DNA of 64,000 nt from Chloroflexota bacterium (GCA_014584575.1 JACTMP010000016.1:1-64000), one strand, 5' to 3'; numbered from the stretch's first letter, positions 45,569 to 56,483 are shown. A program made the numbers and translations. The notes: generated by a model not told the origin, from the sequence alone.

Positions 45569-48500
45569 CGGGTTTTTCCTTAATAAACTGCTCAAGAAAA
45601 GCCGAGATTTGATCAAGCTTAAACTCCCGGGCCATTTCTTGTATTGTGCTGGCAAACGGGATATAGCCTGCGTCTTCTTGGGCCAGGCGGGCGACATGTT
45701 TCTGAATGTCCCAGACCCGCCCCGACTGAGCCAACTTGTACAATACCATCAGTTCCTCTTGGGACGGTGTGACCAACGGCGCGGCAACGATCTCGCCCAT
45801 CGCCGGCGGTTCAGTATAAAGCCAACTCAATTTGAGATACTCTTCCAGCAGATCCAATAACTTCGCCATCTCAACCGGCTTGGGTAAAAACGCGTCACAC
45901 CCCGCCACCCGACTCTTTTCTTCATCCGCATCGAGTACGCTGGCCGAAACGGCGATGATGCATAAGCCCTCAAGCTCCGGGCGACTTCGAATCTCCTGGA
46001 CTGCCTCGATGCCCGTTTTGACCGGCATCACCATATCCATCAAGATTACGTCGGGCCGCAACGCCTGCGCCTCATCCACTGCCCGCTGCCCATTTTCAAC
46101 GGTATGTACCTCAAAACCCAGGGGGGTCAGCATATCCGCCAGCAACATTCGGTTGTAGAGCTTATCATCGGCCACCAGCACACGCCGTCTTGCCCCCTCG
46201 TAACCGACGATTTCGCGGACGAAAACTGGCTGCGCTGGCTCGGCAATACCTGTCACCGGCAGCGTCACCTCAAACCAAAACATGCTGCCACGTCCCGGTT
46301 CACTCTCGACTTGCAGTTGGCTGCCCATCAGTTGTACGATTTGCTGGCTGATGGCCAGGCCCAGTCCGGCGCCTTCCACCCGCCGCTCAGCCTTGCTCAC
46401 CTGTTCAAAGGGTTGAAAGATGTACTCCAACTGGTCGGGGGAGATACCAATGCCCGTATCCTCTACCTCAAAAGTAAGCAGGCAGGTGTCGGCCGGCCCC
46501 GCGTTTGCCGCGCGGGCACTGATACGCAGCGTCACATACCCCTGGTCGGTAAACTTGACGGCATTACCCAGCAGGTTGAGTAAAACCTGGCGCAAGCGTT
46601 TTTCATCGGCTTGAACAATGCCGGGCAAAGGCGAGAGCGCTTCATAGGCAAGGGTGATGCCTTTGGCCTCGGCCCGGGCACGGATGATGTCAATGATTTC
46701 CTGTAAAAACGTGGGCAGATGGAAAGGGGTGGGATTTAGTTCCAGCTTGCCGGCTTCGACCTTGGCCAGATCAAGCACATCGTTGATGAGGGTCAACAGG
46801 TGTTCGCCGCTGCGCTGGATGACAATCAGGCCATCGGTCAGGGGACCTGAATGATCTGTACGCCGTTTGAGGATGTCGGCATAACCCAAAATGGCGTTGA
46901 GCGGCGTGCGCAGTTCGTGGCTCATGTTGGCCAGGAAAACGCTTTTGGCCTGGTTGGCTGACTCGGCCTTTTCTTTAGCGAGCTGCAACTGTTGGTTCGA
47001 CTCGGCTAACTCGTGGGTTCGCTCGGCCACTTGGAGCTCAAGCTCTATGGTTCGCCGGCGTAGGCTCCTCACGCGATAGCTGTACCCGGCAACAACCAGG
47101 CCCACTATCGTCAACCCGACCAGAGTTCTGAGCCACCACGTTTCCCACCAGGGCGGTGTGATCGTCATGCTGAGTGACACACCTTCTTCATTCCAGACGC
47201 CATCTTTATTGGCCCCCTGCACGCGAAAGGTATAATCGCCCGGTGGCAAGCTGGTATAGGTGGCAAAGCGGCGTGTGGCATCCACCTCGCTCCATTCATC
47301 GTCAAACCCTTCCAGTTTGTAGCGATACCGGTTCTCTTCGGGGGCGGCATAGCTGAGGGCAGCAAACGCGAAGGAAAACACGTCCTGATCGTGGTTCAGC
47401 GTAATGTGATCCGTATTCCAGATGGCTCTTTGCAGAATAGAATCTTTGCCGATAGCAACGGATTGATTGAAAAGTTGAAAGTCGGTCAGGATGACCGGGG
47501 GACGATAGGGGTTGTCGGTAATCTGTTCAGGGTAGAAAGCGTTCACACCGTTAATTCCACCAAAGAACATCTCCCCGCTCTTGCTTTGGAAAAAAGCATT
47601 TTGGTTAAACTCGTCACTTTGCAGACCATCAAACACATTGTAGTTGTGAAAAGTTTCGGCGCGGGGATCGAATTTGGACACCCCTTTGTTGGTTGAAACC
47701 CACAAATTACCGGCTGCATCTTCCATGATGGCGTAAATAACGCTGTTGGGCAGGCCATCTTTCTCCGTGTAATGGTGAAAAATTTCCGTCTGGCGGTCAA
47801 ATTTATCCAGTCCGCTGCCCGTGCCTATCCACAGAGCGCCCTCCTGGTCTTCATGAACAACATAGACCTCACCCCGGCCTAAACTTTGGGGGTTATTGGG
47901 GTCATGCCGGTAGTTCACAAACTGCTCTGTTTTAGGATCAAAGCGGGTCAACCCCTCTATCCAACTGGTCAGCCATAAAAACCCGAAGCGATCTTCATAG
48001 ATTCCTCTGACCGTACCGGGACGAGCATTATTCGGATCACTGGGATCAGGCAGGTAGTGATGAAACCCCCCGGTCTGACGGTCAAAGCGGTTAAGCCCGC
48101 CCCCATCTACGCCAATCCATAAAGTACCGGCGCTGTCCTCATCAATGGCCAGGATGATGTCACTGGTTATGCTGTGTGGCTCGTTTGGATTATGAAGATA
48201 TCGTTGAAATTGTTCCGTTTTCCGGTCGAAGGTGTGCAGCCCTCCGACAAACGTGCCCACCCACAACACACCCGTACTATCTTCATAAATGGCGCTGACA
48301 GACCAGCTTTCGTTCAGGGCGTTAGGGTTCGCCGCATCCGGTTCGTAACGGGTCACTTGATTATTGGCCCGGTCAAAACGGTTGAGCGCCCCGTCATCAC
48401 CGCCCACCCACAGGATCCCGTCTTTATCTTCATAGATGGAATAGATGTAGCTGGTACTCAAGCTATTCGGATTGTCTGGCAAGTTTCTGTAATGCGTAAA

Positions 48501-49682
48501 CTGTATTCCCTCTAGATCGAGTTTGTTGACGCCCCCGCCGTTGGTTCCCAGCCAGAGGACGCCGCCACGGTCTTCGTAGAGGGTATTAATATTGTCATCA
48601 GACAAAGCATAAGGATTGGCGGGGTCTTTCTGGTAGCGAATGAATTGTCCGGTTTGGGGATCAAACAGGTTTAGCCCCTTCGCGGTAGCCACCCAATAGG
48701 TACCCGTGCGGTCCTGGTAAACCTGGCGGGAAGTATTATCGCTGATGCTGTACGGATCATCAGGGTCATACAGAAGGTGGGCGAATTGCCCACTTTCACG
48801 ATCCAGCCGATTCAGCCCGCCGCCTTCGGTGGAAACCCACAAGTTACCGGCGTTATCCTCATCTACATTCAGAACTTCCCCAGGGCCAATCGTGGTGGCA
48901 TCCACTGGATCATGGAGGAAATAAGTAAATCGGCCTGTTTCCGGGTTAAAGCTGACCAGACCGGCTTGCTCATTGCTCAACCAGACGATGACGGTTTTGT
49001 CCTGGTATAGTGCCTTGATATTTTGCCCGGTGGCGAGATTGGTTAGCTCAGGCGGCACGAATTGGTAATGGGTGAAGGTTTCGCTCTTGGGGTCAAATTG
49101 GGTCAACCATCCTTCATCCATGTACAGCCATAAGAAACCAGCTTCGTTCTGCCAGATCTTCCAAACCCTGTTATTTTTCAGGCTATCCGGGTTGTCAGGG
49201 TCATACTGGTAACGGGTAAAGATATCTGTGTCCGGGTCATATTTGTTCAACCCGCCGGCTTCGGTAGCAATCCAGAGCATTCCTGAGGAATCTTCTACGA
49301 TAGCTCTGATCCGGTTGTCGCCCAGGCTGTTGAGGTCGTTGGGATCATTACGGTACACGACAAAGTTGTAGCCGTCGTACCGGTTGAGACCATCTTGCGT
49401 GCCAAACCACATGAATCCACGGCTATCCTGAAGAATGGAATTAACTGTCGTCTGGGACAGCCCATCTTCAAGGGACAGTTGGGTGAATTTAAGGTCTGGC
49501 GGAATGAGGGGGGCGATCTGGGGGATTACATTACCGGCAGCCACGGTCGGCATTACCGTCTCTGGAGTACTCCGGGCAGGTACAGACGTTAGTTGTGAGC
49601 CAGGGAGAAACAGCAAAAATACAACCGACGCGACGCCGATTTTTAAGAGCACACGCCACACAATCTGCTCGAGTGCCATCAT
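45555..49682 (-). CDS. Reg_prop hybrid two-component sensor kinase
   Basis: 1375 aa. A signal or membrane segment (about 8-30) is followed by two seven-blade propellers of Reg_prop repeats ('[34 protein letters not shown]' type). Then come a Y_Y_Y domain ([22 protein letters not shown]), a membrane helix (about 865-885), a coiled coil, HisKA ([20 protein letters not shown]), a HATPase domain, a receiver ([23 protein letters not shown]) and a C-terminal helical region. Such kinases often sense carbohydrates or other external ligands. The partner hybrid kinase follows, but no transport or catabolic genes adjoin. Confidence 0.92.
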   Translation of the reverse strand: MMALEQIVWRVLLKIGVASVVFLLFLPGSQLTSVPARSTPETVMPTVAAGNVIPQIAPLIPPDLKFTQLSLEDGLSQTTVNSILQDSRGFMWFGTQDGLNRYDGYNFVVYRNDPNDLNSLGDNRIRAIVEDSSGMLWIATEAGGLNKYDPDTDIFTRYQYDPDNPDSLKNNRVWKIWQNEAGFLWLYMDEGWLTQFDPKSETFTHYQFVPPELTNLATGQNIKALYQDKTVIVWLSNEQAGLVSFNPETGRFTYFLHDPVDATTIGPGEVLNVDEDNAGNLWVSTEGGGLNRLDRESGQFAHLLYDPDDPYSISDNTSRQVYQDRTGTYWVATAKGLNLFDPQTGQFIRYQKDPANPYALSDDNINTLYEDRGGVLWLGTNGGGVNKLDLEGIQFTHYRNLPDNPNSLSTSYIYSIYEDKDGILWVGGDDGALNRFDRANNQVTRYEPDAANPNALNESWSVSAIYEDSTGVLWVGTFVGGLHTFDRKTEQFQRYLHNPNEPHSITSDIILAIDEDSAGTLWIGVDGGGLNRFDRQTGGFHHYLPDPSDPNNARPGTVRGIYEDRFGFLWLTSWIEGLTRFDPKTEQFVNYRHDPNNPQSLGRGEVYVVHEDQEGALWIGTGSGLDKFDRQTEIFHHYTEKDGLPNSVIYAIMEDAAGNLWVSTNKGVSKFDPRAETFHNYNVFDGLQSDEFNQNAFFQSKSGEMFFGGINGVNAFYPEQITDNPYRPPVILTDFQLFNQSVAIGKDSILQRAIWNTDHITLNHDQDVFSFAFAALSYAAPEENRYRYKLEGFDDEWSEVDATRRFATYTSLPPGDYTFRVQGANKDGVWNEEGVSLSMTITPPWWETWWLRTLVGLTIVGLVVAGYSYRVRSLRRRTIELELQVAERTHELAESNQQLQLAKEKAESANQAKSVFLANMSHELRTPLNAILGYADILKRRTDHSGPLTDGLIVIQRSGEHLLTLINDVLDLAKVEAGKLELNPTPFHLPTFLQEIIDIIRARAEAKGITLAYEALSPLPGIVQADEKRLRQVLLNLLGNAVKFTDQGYVTLRISARAANAGPADTCLLTFEVEDTGIGISPDQLEYIFQPFEQVSKAERRVEGAGLGLAISQQIVQLMGSQLQVESEPGRGSMFWFEVTLPVTGIAEPAQPVFVREIVGYEGARRRVLVADDKLYNRMLLADMLTPLGFEVHTVENGQRAVDEAQALRPDVILMDMVMPVKTGIEAVQEIRSRPELEGLCIIAVSASVLDADEEKSRVAGCDAFLPKPVEMAKLLDLLEEYLKLSWLYTEPPAMGEIVAAPLVTPSQEELMVLYKLAQSGRVWDIQKHVARLAQEDAGYIPFASTIQEMAREFKLDQISAFLEQFIKEKPDEHY

Positions 49683-50053
49683 TTTTGTACTCAGAGAGCT
49701 AAGCGTTCAGTCCCTCTGGCGACCTGACAGGTTTTTGGCCTGGGAGGCTTCAAGTTGATTTGGTAAAAAACCTGTCAGGTCTGAACGCTTACCACAATAC
49801 GGTTTTCAGAGGCAAAACTCTGGTACAGGAACCAGCAAGTTCAGGCCGTTGAAAACGATGAGCCGTCAAGTCAAACCTCAACATGACTGCATACACCAAC
49901 AATTATAACTTCTTGACGGGAAAACGGAAGTGGTTAGCTGGCAAGTCAGGGTAATTCCAAAATCGGGTGTTATTCGTGATAGCGGCATTCGCGCGTGGGC
50001 GCGCGAACAAGCAGCACGTGGGCGTTCTGCTCTCCACGGGCAAAAAGCCCGGC
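49683..50053. other. 371-base intergenic region holding an inverted repeat
   Basis: It contains the inverted element at 49701-49790. The remainder (49791-50053) has no credible gene. A purine-poor run and GCGCGTGGGCGCGCG (about 49990-50005) are the only notable text. Confidence 0.5.
49701..49790. repeat. Inverted repeat, related to 10052-10113, opposite orientation
   Basis: Outer arms AAGCGTTCAG (49701-49710) / CTGAACGCTT (49781-49790). Inner arms GACCTGACAGGTTTTT (49721-49736) / AAAAACCTGTCAGGTC (49766-49781). The spacer carries CAAGTTGATTTGG, the reverse of CAGTTCAACTTG in the copy at 10 kb, so these are two members of one family in opposite orientation. It sits at the right edge of the octamer-free block. 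Confidence 0.85.
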
Positions 50054-50917
50054 CTAGGGAAAGGTTAGTTCCAGCGAGTGGCAAAGGCCGCGCGTAAGCC
50101 AGCCGGCCGTGGTGTCTGGGGCGTGGTTGAGGATGTTCATTTCCACGGCCGTACCCCCCCCATAACGTGGATAAAACAACACCCGCGCATGAACGGAGGC
50201 AAACGCTACCGGCAAATCATAAATCCAGCCGGAAGCCATAGCCCCCGCCGGGGCCGACCAGGCGGCGATCTGCCCACCGGTAACGTCGTGCAGGGCATAG
50301 ACACCGGCCTGGGCGCTGCGCCTGCCCTGGTGGAAGCTAAATTGGGCGCAGGCGTAATGGTCAGTGGGCACACCGGCGCTCCGTAACTCGGCCGGCGGAA
50401 TCACCAACACCTGCCCCACGCTGATGGTGCTGTTCAGTTGGTTGATCTGATCCAGCGCCTCCATGGTGGTATTGTGGCGGCTGGCAATGCGGTAGAGGGT
50501 ATCGTCCGGCTGGACAATATAAATGGCGCTGCCGGTGGCGTAGAGGGAAGGGGGCACGGCCGTGACCGGCATTTGTGGCGCGGTGGTGTCGTTGTTCGCC
50601 GGGGAAGCGCCGCGCACCCCGGCTGCCCGCTGCCGTAATGCCGGTTCGCCGTCATAGGCCATGGACACGGCGGCCACGGCCAACACCAGCAGCAAGGTGC
50701 AGCCAGTCGCCAGCCAGCGCGGCGACCGCCAGTCTGGTGGCTGCCAATGAGCCTGACGCCAATAGGCAGCCCGCCAGCGCCATTTTGTCCACAGCGGAAT
50801 GGATGGGGTGGGGGTACGGCCACTTTGGCTTCGCTCAGCGCCAGCGTGACGGCCGTACCCATCGCTCACTTTAATGACGCCTTTGGCGGCAATAGTTCCT
50901 GGCTCTTCCTTATTCAT
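50054..50917 (-). CDS. Membrane-anchored LysM protein with conserved C-terminal domain
   Basis: 287 aa. A cytoplasmic tail of about 60 residues precedes a membrane helix (about 71-90). One LysM (YIVQPDDTLYRIASRHNTTMEALDQINQL) then precedes a ~100-aa C-terminal domain, shared with the protein at 51291-52460: CAQFSFHQGR ... [26 protein letters not shown] ... [18 protein letters not shown] ... CHSLEL. Two cysteines in that domain are conserved and may form a disulfide. LysM binds peptidoglycan or chitin, so the protein probably grips the cell wall. The C-terminal domain is not one I know. Confidence 0.8.
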   Translation of the reverse strand: MNKEEPGTIAAKGVIKVSDGYGRHAGAERSQSGRTPTPSIPLWTKWRWRAAYWRQAHWQPPDWRSPRWLATGCTLLLVLAVAAVSMAYDGEPALRQRAAGVRGASPANNDTTAPQMPVTAVPPSLYATGSAIYIVQPDDTLYRIASRHNTTMEALDQINQLNSTISVGQVLVIPPAELRSAGVPTDHYACAQFSFHQGRRSAQAGVYALHDVTGGQIAAWSAPAGAMASGWIYDLPVAFASVHARVLFYPRYGGGTAVEMNILNHAPDTTAGWLTRGLCHSLELTFP

Positions 50918-51290
50918 TTCACCCCTTTTTATCCGCGAAAATCTGCGTTTATCCGCGTCCTATTTCCAGAAAAGTAGGGGCAGTATAACAACCACGCCGC
51001 TGACAGTCGGCGAAAAAGGCGTGAAACTTGGGGCGATTGCATACTCAATTCCCGGCGATTAAAATCGCGGCTACAGACAGCAAAGTCCACCTTCGTGGGC
51101 TGGTATCCACTGGGCTTTAGTCGGCGAAGGCCGACTTTGCTTCTTGTAGGTGCAGATTTATCTGCCTTTTCCGGGAGTATGCAATCGCCCTGGCGTGAAA
51201 CTTGGGCGAAAAGAAGTGCCGGGCAAGGGGCAAAACCATCTGGGCGAAAAAAACCTTACGCCCCTTGCCTGGCACTACACAAACCACCGT
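50918..51290. other. 373-base intergenic region with a structured repeat
   Basis: Between the two LysM genes. Its centre (51050-51177) is a structured repeat like that at 59536-59645. The rest shows GGCGTGAAACTTGGG words (about 51018-51040 and 51192-51210) and no credible gene. Confidence 0.6.
51050..51177. repeat. Structured repeat, copy 1 (GGCTACAGA ... TTCTTGTAGG)
   Basis: Folded blocks in order: CGGCGATTAAAATCGCGGCTACAG, CAAAGTCCACCTTCGTGGGC, CAGTGGGC-type, GTCGGCGAAGGCCGACTTTGC, TTCTTGTAGGTGCAGATTTATC. The same block order with changed letters is at 59536-59645. Confidence 0.8.
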
Positions 51291-52460
51291 TTAATAACCG
51301 GCGGGGTACTGAATTTCGATGGCGTGGCACCCCCCTTGCGTCAGCCAGCCATAGGGCGTCCCCGGCGCGGGATTCACGATCTCCATTTGAATGGGTGAAC
51401 CGCCGCCATAACGGGGATAAAAGACCACACGCACATGCGCCGACGGATGAGACAGCGGCAGCCCGTTGATCCAGCCGGAGTCCACCGCGCCAGGGCGGGC
51501 CGTCCAGGAAGCAATTTGCCCGCCGGTAACGTCAATCAGCACAAAAATGCCATCCATCGCCCCGCGATACCAGTCGCGCCCTTGCATAAAGTTAAAGCGG
51601 GCGCAACTGCGATCTACCTGTACGGTGGGATTGGTCTCGGTGGTGGCGGGGGTGTTGGGCACATCCGGCAGCGAGGACGGTACCTGTGACCAGTTGGCAG
51701 GTGGCGCACTGGCAGCCGGGACCGCAGGAGCGGCATAAGGATTCTGCACCCAGGGGGTGGTAGGGGCGGCATAGCTACCGGCCGCTGGAATGATCAAAAC
51801 CTGGCCGACGTAGATGGTGTTGGCATTGGCGAGATTGTTGGCCTGGGCTACGGCCGTGACCGTCGTCCCATACCGGGTGGCAATGCGATACACCGTGTCA
51901 CCGGGCCGCACCACATAGGTGACGCCGCTGCCACCGACCACGGGCACAACAGCGGCAGCGGCAGCGGGAGCAGCAGCGGCCGGGGCAGACGCTGCCGGGG
52001 CAGACGTTATTGCCGTTGCCGCTTCAGCGGCGGGCGCAGCGGCCACGACGGCCGCGGCGGCGCCGGCGGTATTGGCCTCGGCGCCGGGGATGTTGAGCAA
52101 TTGCCCTACCAAAATGAGGTTGGGATTGGCAATCTGATTGGTTGCCACCAGATCAGACACGGTGGTGTTGTAGCGGCGGGCAATGCTGAACAACGTATCG
52201 CCCGGCTGCACCGTGTAGTCGTAGGCCGACGTGATGGAGACCAGGCCAACCACCAGCGCCAGGGCCACCAGCATAGCCGCCTTGTGCGCCGTCCTGACCT
52301 GGGGCATTTCCACCCTGGCATGACGCCAATAGGCGATCTTCCAGCGCAGTCTGTTCCAGAATGGAATGGTTACTGCTGGTTTGGCCGATGTTTGGGGATC
52401 AGAAACTTTGATAATGGGGAGCGTTATGGGTGAGGAGTTTTCCTCTTGCACGCTGTTCAT
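51291..52460 (-). CDS. Membrane-anchored double-LysM protein, paralogue of 50054-50917
   Basis: 389 aa. A cytoplasmic tail of about 60 residues and a membrane helix (about 62-80) precede two LysM domains ([38 protein letters not shown]), separated by an Ala/Pro-rich linker. A Pro/Ala linker then leads to the same C-terminal domain as in the neighbour ([10 protein letters not shown] ... [26 protein letters not shown] ... [25 protein letters not shown] ... GGCHAIEI). The two genes lie 373 bases apart on one strand and look like a duplication followed by gain or loss of one LysM. Confidence 0.85.
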   Translation of the reverse strand: MNSVQEENSSPITLPIIKVSDPQTSAKPAVTIPFWNRLRWKIAYWRHARVEMPQVRTAHKAAMLVALALVVGLVSITSAYDYTVQPGDTLFSIARRYNTTVSDLVATNQIANPNLILVGQLLNIPGAEANTAGAAAAVVAAAPAAEAATAITSAPAASAPAAAAPAAAAAVVPVVGGSGVTYVVRPGDTVYRIATRYGTTVTAVAQANNLANANTIYVGQVLIIPAAGSYAAPTTPWVQNPYAAPAVPAASAPPANWSQVPSSLPDVPNTPATTETNPTVQVDRSCARFNFMQGRDWYRGAMDGIFVLIDVTGGQIASWTARPGAVDSGWINGLPLSHPSAHVRVVFYPRYGGGSPIQMEIVNPAPGTPYGWLTQGGCHAIEIQYPAGY

Positions 52461-52627
52461 CTCAGACTTCCTCCTGGGGGCAAAAAATTGATTTGCCCAC
52501 CGTATTCCTTCCTCTACGAATACTGCTGAGAGTTCAGACTGACATGAATAAAACGCAGCCAGTATAACACCCGGTCAAGGAGTAATGGGGGAAAAAGGCG
52601 TGAAAGTTTGGTGAATGGCGATGGGGA

Positions 52628-52693
52628 AAGAGATTGGGAAATTGAGAGATTGGGAGATTGTTGATCTCTTAATCTCCCAATCTCCTAATCTCC
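52628..52693. repeat. GAGATTGG word repeat
   Basis: AGATTGGGAAATTGAGAGATTGGGAGATT is followed by its complement AATCTCCCAATCTCC, a self-complementary array. Related arrays lie at 54690-54771, 57058-57090 and 60541-60590. Confidence 0.8.
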
Positions 52694-52697
52694 GGTT

Positions 52698-54686
52698 TCA
52701 TTGAACAGCCTGCTGCCAGGCGATTTGTACCTCTGGTTCGGGCAAATCAGCTATCAGCAGATGTCCGAGCAGAGCGCCGCAGTCACGGCAGAATTGTTCG
52801 CTGTCGGTGCTGGTGATGGGGGTAATGAGGGGCCAGTCATGCCGGTGCGGAGCAAAGCCGAAGTGGCCGGGTTCGCCCACCGCCAGCACCAACACCACAT
52901 CGTGCAGCAAAGCCTTCATGCCGGCCACATGCACATTCAGATGGCTCTCTGAATAGACCACATAGCGGTTTACCAGCCGGAAATTGGCGCGCTGCAAGGC
53001 GATGGTCAGCGCCGCCCACGCTTTTGGGTTCCAGTGGTGAAAGGTGAAGATGAGACGGCCACCGTTCTGACGGCCGTCCTTTTTCAAAACCCGCGCACAC
53101 TCCCCAAAAATCTGGCTCAAAATCTCCGTATACCGGCTTTCCCGGTCTAGCCGGTGCGGGTCAACGGCCGAAAGCTGTCCATCATACGCCCAATCGGCCA
53201 CATCCGGCAGCAGTTGGCGCAGCCAGACGCGGAAAAAAGCGGCCAGATCGCTGTATTGAATACTGTCAAAATACGGTGGGTCCGTGACCACAAAATCCAC
53301 ACTGCCGTCCGGCAAATCTAGCCGGGCCGACGACCCCTGCCGCAGCCAGAATTTGCGCTCATCGCCAGGTTGAATGTGGTCAAATTCCGTTACTTCTACC
53401 CCGGCATCCTTCTCACCTTGAATGAGTACAAAATCAGGTGAACCGTCAGCCACCCACCGTTCACGCGGGGCCTGCGCCCAGACACGGCCGTTCACCAGCC
53501 GCGTATGAAACAGCCGTTGCAGGGTACCAGACGCTTTGTCGGGATGAAGGGGGTTGTTTTCCACGGCCGTGTGTGGAAACGAATAGGCATGATGGGAAAA
53601 CGTATGCCGCACCGCGCCGGGCCGCCGCTGATTTTTGCCTTTATACCCGCACAGCATCGAGTTAAATTCCAGCGACGTGGAAACCAGCAGCGCCAGATTT
53701 AGCCGCACCGCTGGTTTGAATGCCGGCAGCAGCCGGATGGCCTGTTCCAGATAAAGCAGTTGCCGACTAGAAAACAAATCCAGGTAATTATCCACCCCAT
53801 GCGCCGCCAACTGCCGCGATTTTCGCCCCAGTTCCACCACAAAATCAGGCCGGGCGAAGGGCAGCCTCTCCCGCTGCCGATCCGCCGCCGCCAACGCCAC
53901 CCGGTCGGCGGCGTCCGGCGTCTTGAAAAAGAGGTCGCCGCTGCCGCCGTTTTGCCCCACCACCACCAGCGGCACGTACCGCCGCCAGTAGGGAATCGTC
54001 AGGTCATCACTGACCGGCGAGCGACGACCGCGCCCCCAGGTATTGCCCTTTTCCAGCAGCGGCAAAGTATCGGTCGTCGGTTGGCAATGGTGGGGTTCAT
54101 CTCCCCGCACCACCGCGTGACATTCGGGGCACAGCCGGACGGCCGTGCCATCATTGCCTATGCGCAAGGTAAGCGAATCTACGACGATAACGGCCGTACC
54201 ATTCACCCATCGCCGCGCCCCATAAATAACAAAACGCAGCGGCGTCTGTTCGCCTGTTTCGGGATGCGTGGTCAGGAAAAACGGCGACAGTTCCGCCTGG
54301 ATCGTCGCGTAAAATTGGGCAAAGGCATTCTCCAATTCCGCCAACGGCACGTCGGTTAGCGTAGCCCGCGCTTGTAGCACCGGGATGGGGTCTAAATCCG
54401 CGCCCAACACATTCGCCCCCAGGCGGATCGCTTCATGCAGGGTGGTGCCCCCGCCCATCATGGGATCGAGAATGACCCGCCCTTCCAGGCCGCCGGGTGT
54501 GTAGTAATCGGTTACGGCCGTGTCCGTTACCAGCCCCTTCAAAATCAGACGAAAGGTGCTGCCACAGCGCCGCGCCCACCATTTGTGCAGGTAACTGTTG
54601 GGGCGGTAATAATGTTTGTTATACGCTTCCAATTTTGCCATCTGGCTGGCAAAGGTTTCGTCGAAGTGGGCGTCTATGGGGTACAT
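52698..54686 (-). CDS. DNA methyltransferase (N6-adenine/N4-cytosine type, Zn-ribbon)
   Basis: ATG 54686 (MYPIDAHFDETF); the frame upstream is a word repeat. 662 aa. The SAM site DPMMGGGTTLHEA (about residues 72-84) precedes the catalytic VTDPPYFDSIQYSDLAAFF (DPPY). Zinc-ribbon pairs are CPECHAVV ... HHC in the middle and CRDCG near the C-terminus. The order DPMMGGGTT before DPPY is that of amino-methyltransferases, in the style of COG1743. No restriction enzyme is adjacent. It could methylate chromosomal sites; whether it acts on the ACGGCCGT octamer is unknown. Confidence 0.8.
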   Translation of the reverse strand: MYPIDAHFDETFASQMAKLEAYNKHYYRPNSYLHKWWARRCGSTFRLILKGLVTDTAVTDYYTPGGLEGRVILDPMMGGGTTLHEAIRLGANVLGADLDPIPVLQARATLTDVPLAELENAFAQFYATIQAELSPFFLTTHPETGEQTPLRFVIYGARRWVNGTAVIVVDSLTLRIGNDGTAVRLCPECHAVVRGDEPHHCQPTTDTLPLLEKGNTWGRGRRSPVSDDLTIPYWRRYVPLVVVGQNGGSGDLFFKTPDAADRVALAAADRQRERLPFARPDFVVELGRKSRQLAAHGVDNYLDLFSSRQLLYLEQAIRLLPAFKPAVRLNLALLVSTSLEFNSMLCGYKGKNQRRPGAVRHTFSHHAYSFPHTAVENNPLHPDKASGTLQRLFHTRLVNGRVWAQAPRERWVADGSPDFVLIQGEKDAGVEVTEFDHIQPGDERKFWLRQGSSARLDLPDGSVDFVVTDPPYFDSIQYSDLAAFFRVWLRQLLPDVADWAYDGQLSAVDPHRLDRESRYTEILSQIFGECARVLKKDGRQNGGRLIFTFHHWNPKAWAALTIALQRANFRLVNRYVVYSESHLNVHVAGMKALLHDVVLVLAVGEPGHFGFAPHRHDWPLITPITSTDSEQFCRDCGALLGHLLIADLPEPEVQIAWQQAVQ

Positions 54687-54689
54687 GAG

Positions 54690-54771
54690 GGGATTGGAGA
54701 TTGGGGATTGGAGATTAGAGATTGGAGATGAGTGAGCGATCAATCTCTAATCTCCAATCTCTGATCTCTAC
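54690..54771. repeat. GGAGATT / AATCTCC word repeat array, partly coding for the Dus C-terminus
   Basis: About six copies of GGAGATT-like words, then AATCTCTAATCTCCAATCTC. The last part encodes the tail EIRDWRLEIDRSLISNL of the tRNA-dihydrouridine synthase, so the repeat has been taken into the reading frame. Confidence 0.8.
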
Positions 54772-55719
54772 TTCTGCAAGATAATTTTCAAATTCACTCA
54801 ATGTCGTGGCCGTCAACAAAGTGGGCATCATGGCTTCCAGTTCGGGGAAACCGGCGGCGTATTGCTTGAGATGTTTGCGAAACTGGGTCAGCCCCAAACT
54901 TTCGCCGTAGTAACGGGCCATTTCGAGGGCGTGGCGGCGCACGGCCGTAACCACATCCACCAACCCCACATCCTCCCGGCAACGGCGGGCAAATATCCAG
55001 GGGTTGCCAATGGCCGCCCGGCCAATCATCACCGCGTCACAGCCGGTATGCGCCTTCATGCGCTCAATGTCCGCCGGGCTTTGCACGTCGCCATTGCCGA
55101 TGACGGGTACGGACACCGTTTGTTTGAGGCGGGCGATGGCATCCCAATCGGCACGGCCGTCATACTTTTGGGATTTGGTACGGCCGTGCATAGCAATCAG
55201 CGCCGCGCCGTTGTCCTCCATAATCCGGGCAATCTCCAGGTAATTTTGCTGCACGGCGTCCCATCCCAGGCGAATCTTGCCCGTCACCGGTACCGGCAAA
55301 TGGGTGGAGAGCAGGCGAAACGTCTCCGCCACCAGTGCCGGCTGCGGCATCATGCCCACGCCCGCGCCACGCCCGCTGACTTTGCGCGTGGAACAGCCCA
55401 TGTTCACGTCAATAACATCTGGCCCCCAGGCCACAATGCGCTGCGCCGCCTGCAAAATAAGGCGGGCATCATTGCCAAAAATCTGAAACACCATCGGCCG
55501 TTCGCCCGGCTGTTTATCCAGCCTCATGCGGAAACGCTCCGCCACCTGCCGCCCCAGCAGCACCTCCACGGGTACAAATTCCGTGTAGTGCATGGCCGAA
55601 CCATAAGCCCGGCACAACGCCCGGTAAGGCACGTCTGAATACCCGGCCATCGGCGCCAGAATGACATCCCCATACACCGGCACATGGCCGACGTGAAACA
55701 ACGGTTTTGGCGCAACCAT
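54715..55719 (-). CDS. dus: tRNA-dihydrouridine synthase
   Basis: 334 aa from ATG 55719; a second ATG three bases upstream is equal. FMN-binding TIM barrel motifs: ILAPMAGYSDVPYR, VFQIFGND, DVIDVNMGCSTRKVSGRGAGVGMM (the catalytic Cys in N-x-GC; S-T replaces the usual P), VTGKIRLGWD, MHGRTKSQKYDGRADW and VIGNGDVQSPADI, then DAVMIGRAAIGNPWIF. The enzyme reduces uridines in the D-loop of tRNA. The last ~17 residues are read from a word repeat and are unlikely to matter. It overlaps the DUF4013 gene upstream by a few bases. Confidence 0.92.
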   Translation of the reverse strand: MVAPKPLFHVGHVPVYGDVILAPMAGYSDVPYRALCRAYGSAMHYTEFVPVEVLLGRQVAERFRMRLDKQPGERPMVFQIFGNDARLILQAAQRIVAWGPDVIDVNMGCSTRKVSGRGAGVGMMPQPALVAETFRLLSTHLPVPVTGKIRLGWDAVQQNYLEIARIMEDNGAALIAMHGRTKSQKYDGRADWDAIARLKQTVSVPVIGNGDVQSPADIERMKAHTGCDAVMIGRAAIGNPWIFARRCREDVGLVDVVTAVRRHALEMARYYGESLGLTQFRKHLKQYAAGFPELEAMMPTLLTATTLSEFENYLAEVEIRDWRLEIDRSLISNL

Positions 55720-56483
55720 CATTCCAGCACCGGCTCAACCTTCATACTGCCCGACTGCGCCCGGTTATCGGCGGCAATGAACTGCCCCTGCAAATGGCCG
55801 GTGACCATCAATACCAATAACAACGCGCCATACATCAGACCCACATAAATGATGGGGCCAATACAGGGAATAAAAACCAAAAGAAGCGCCGGCAGCATCA
55901 CCAGACTGATGCCCATATACAGGCCAAAAAAGATGAGCACAATCAGCAGATAATCGGTCGGTTGGGCGCGCACCAGCCGCCACATCTCGGCAAATTGCAG
56001 GCAGGCACCCACCGAACCACGCCGGGCAATCTGGATGCCAAACAGCGGCCAGACCGCATACAACAGCAAACTGTACGGCATGACACAGGCAAACATGAGG
56101 CCAAACAGAGCGAAAAATTCCGGCGGCGGCGGGGCAGATGATGTGGCCGAAAAGGCTTCCGGCTGGCTGGCCGTCAGGGCGATCATCCCGGCAGCCATAC
56201 AACCCATCAACACAAAAACGGGCAGCATGTAAATTAAGATGACCGCCATAAAACGCAGGCCATCGGCCAACAGACGGCCAAAGTCATTCCAATCTGGCAA
56301 GGGTGAACCGGCATCGGCTTCGGGCCGGTCTTGGGCGGCAGCCACGTTGCGGGCCACCTGTATCTGGTAGCCGTAAACGGCGAAGTTGGCGATGGGGATC
56401 ACCCCAATCACCACCCCTAACAACACTTTTTTTGTCCACTCTTTATCTTCGCTGATGAAAGCAAATGCCTTACCGATGTCCAT
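55719..56483 (-). CDS. DUF4013 membrane protein
   Basis: ATG 56483 (MDIGKAFAFISEDKEW) follows AAGGAGAAC; 254 aa. The opening F-x-F-I-x-E-D-x-x-W-x-K-K, two long hydrophobic blocks and GYQIQVARNVAAAQDRPLPDWNDFGRLLADGLRFM are typical of DUF4013 proteins. Five or six helices. Function unknown. Its stop overlaps the Dus start codons, so the two are probably one operon. Confidence 0.85.
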   Translation of the reverse strand: MDIGKAFAFISEDKEWTKKVLLGVVIGVIPIANFAVYGYQIQVARNVAAAQDRPEADAGSPLPDWNDFGRLLADGLRFMAVILIYMLPVFVLMGCMAAGMIALTASQPEAFSATSSAPPPPEFFALFGLMFACVMPYSLLLYAVWPLFGIQIARRGSVGACLQFAEMWRLVRAQPTDYLLIVLIFFGLYMGISLVMLPALLLVFIPCIGPIIYVGLMYGALLLVLMVTGHLQGQFIAADNRAQSGSMKVEPVLE

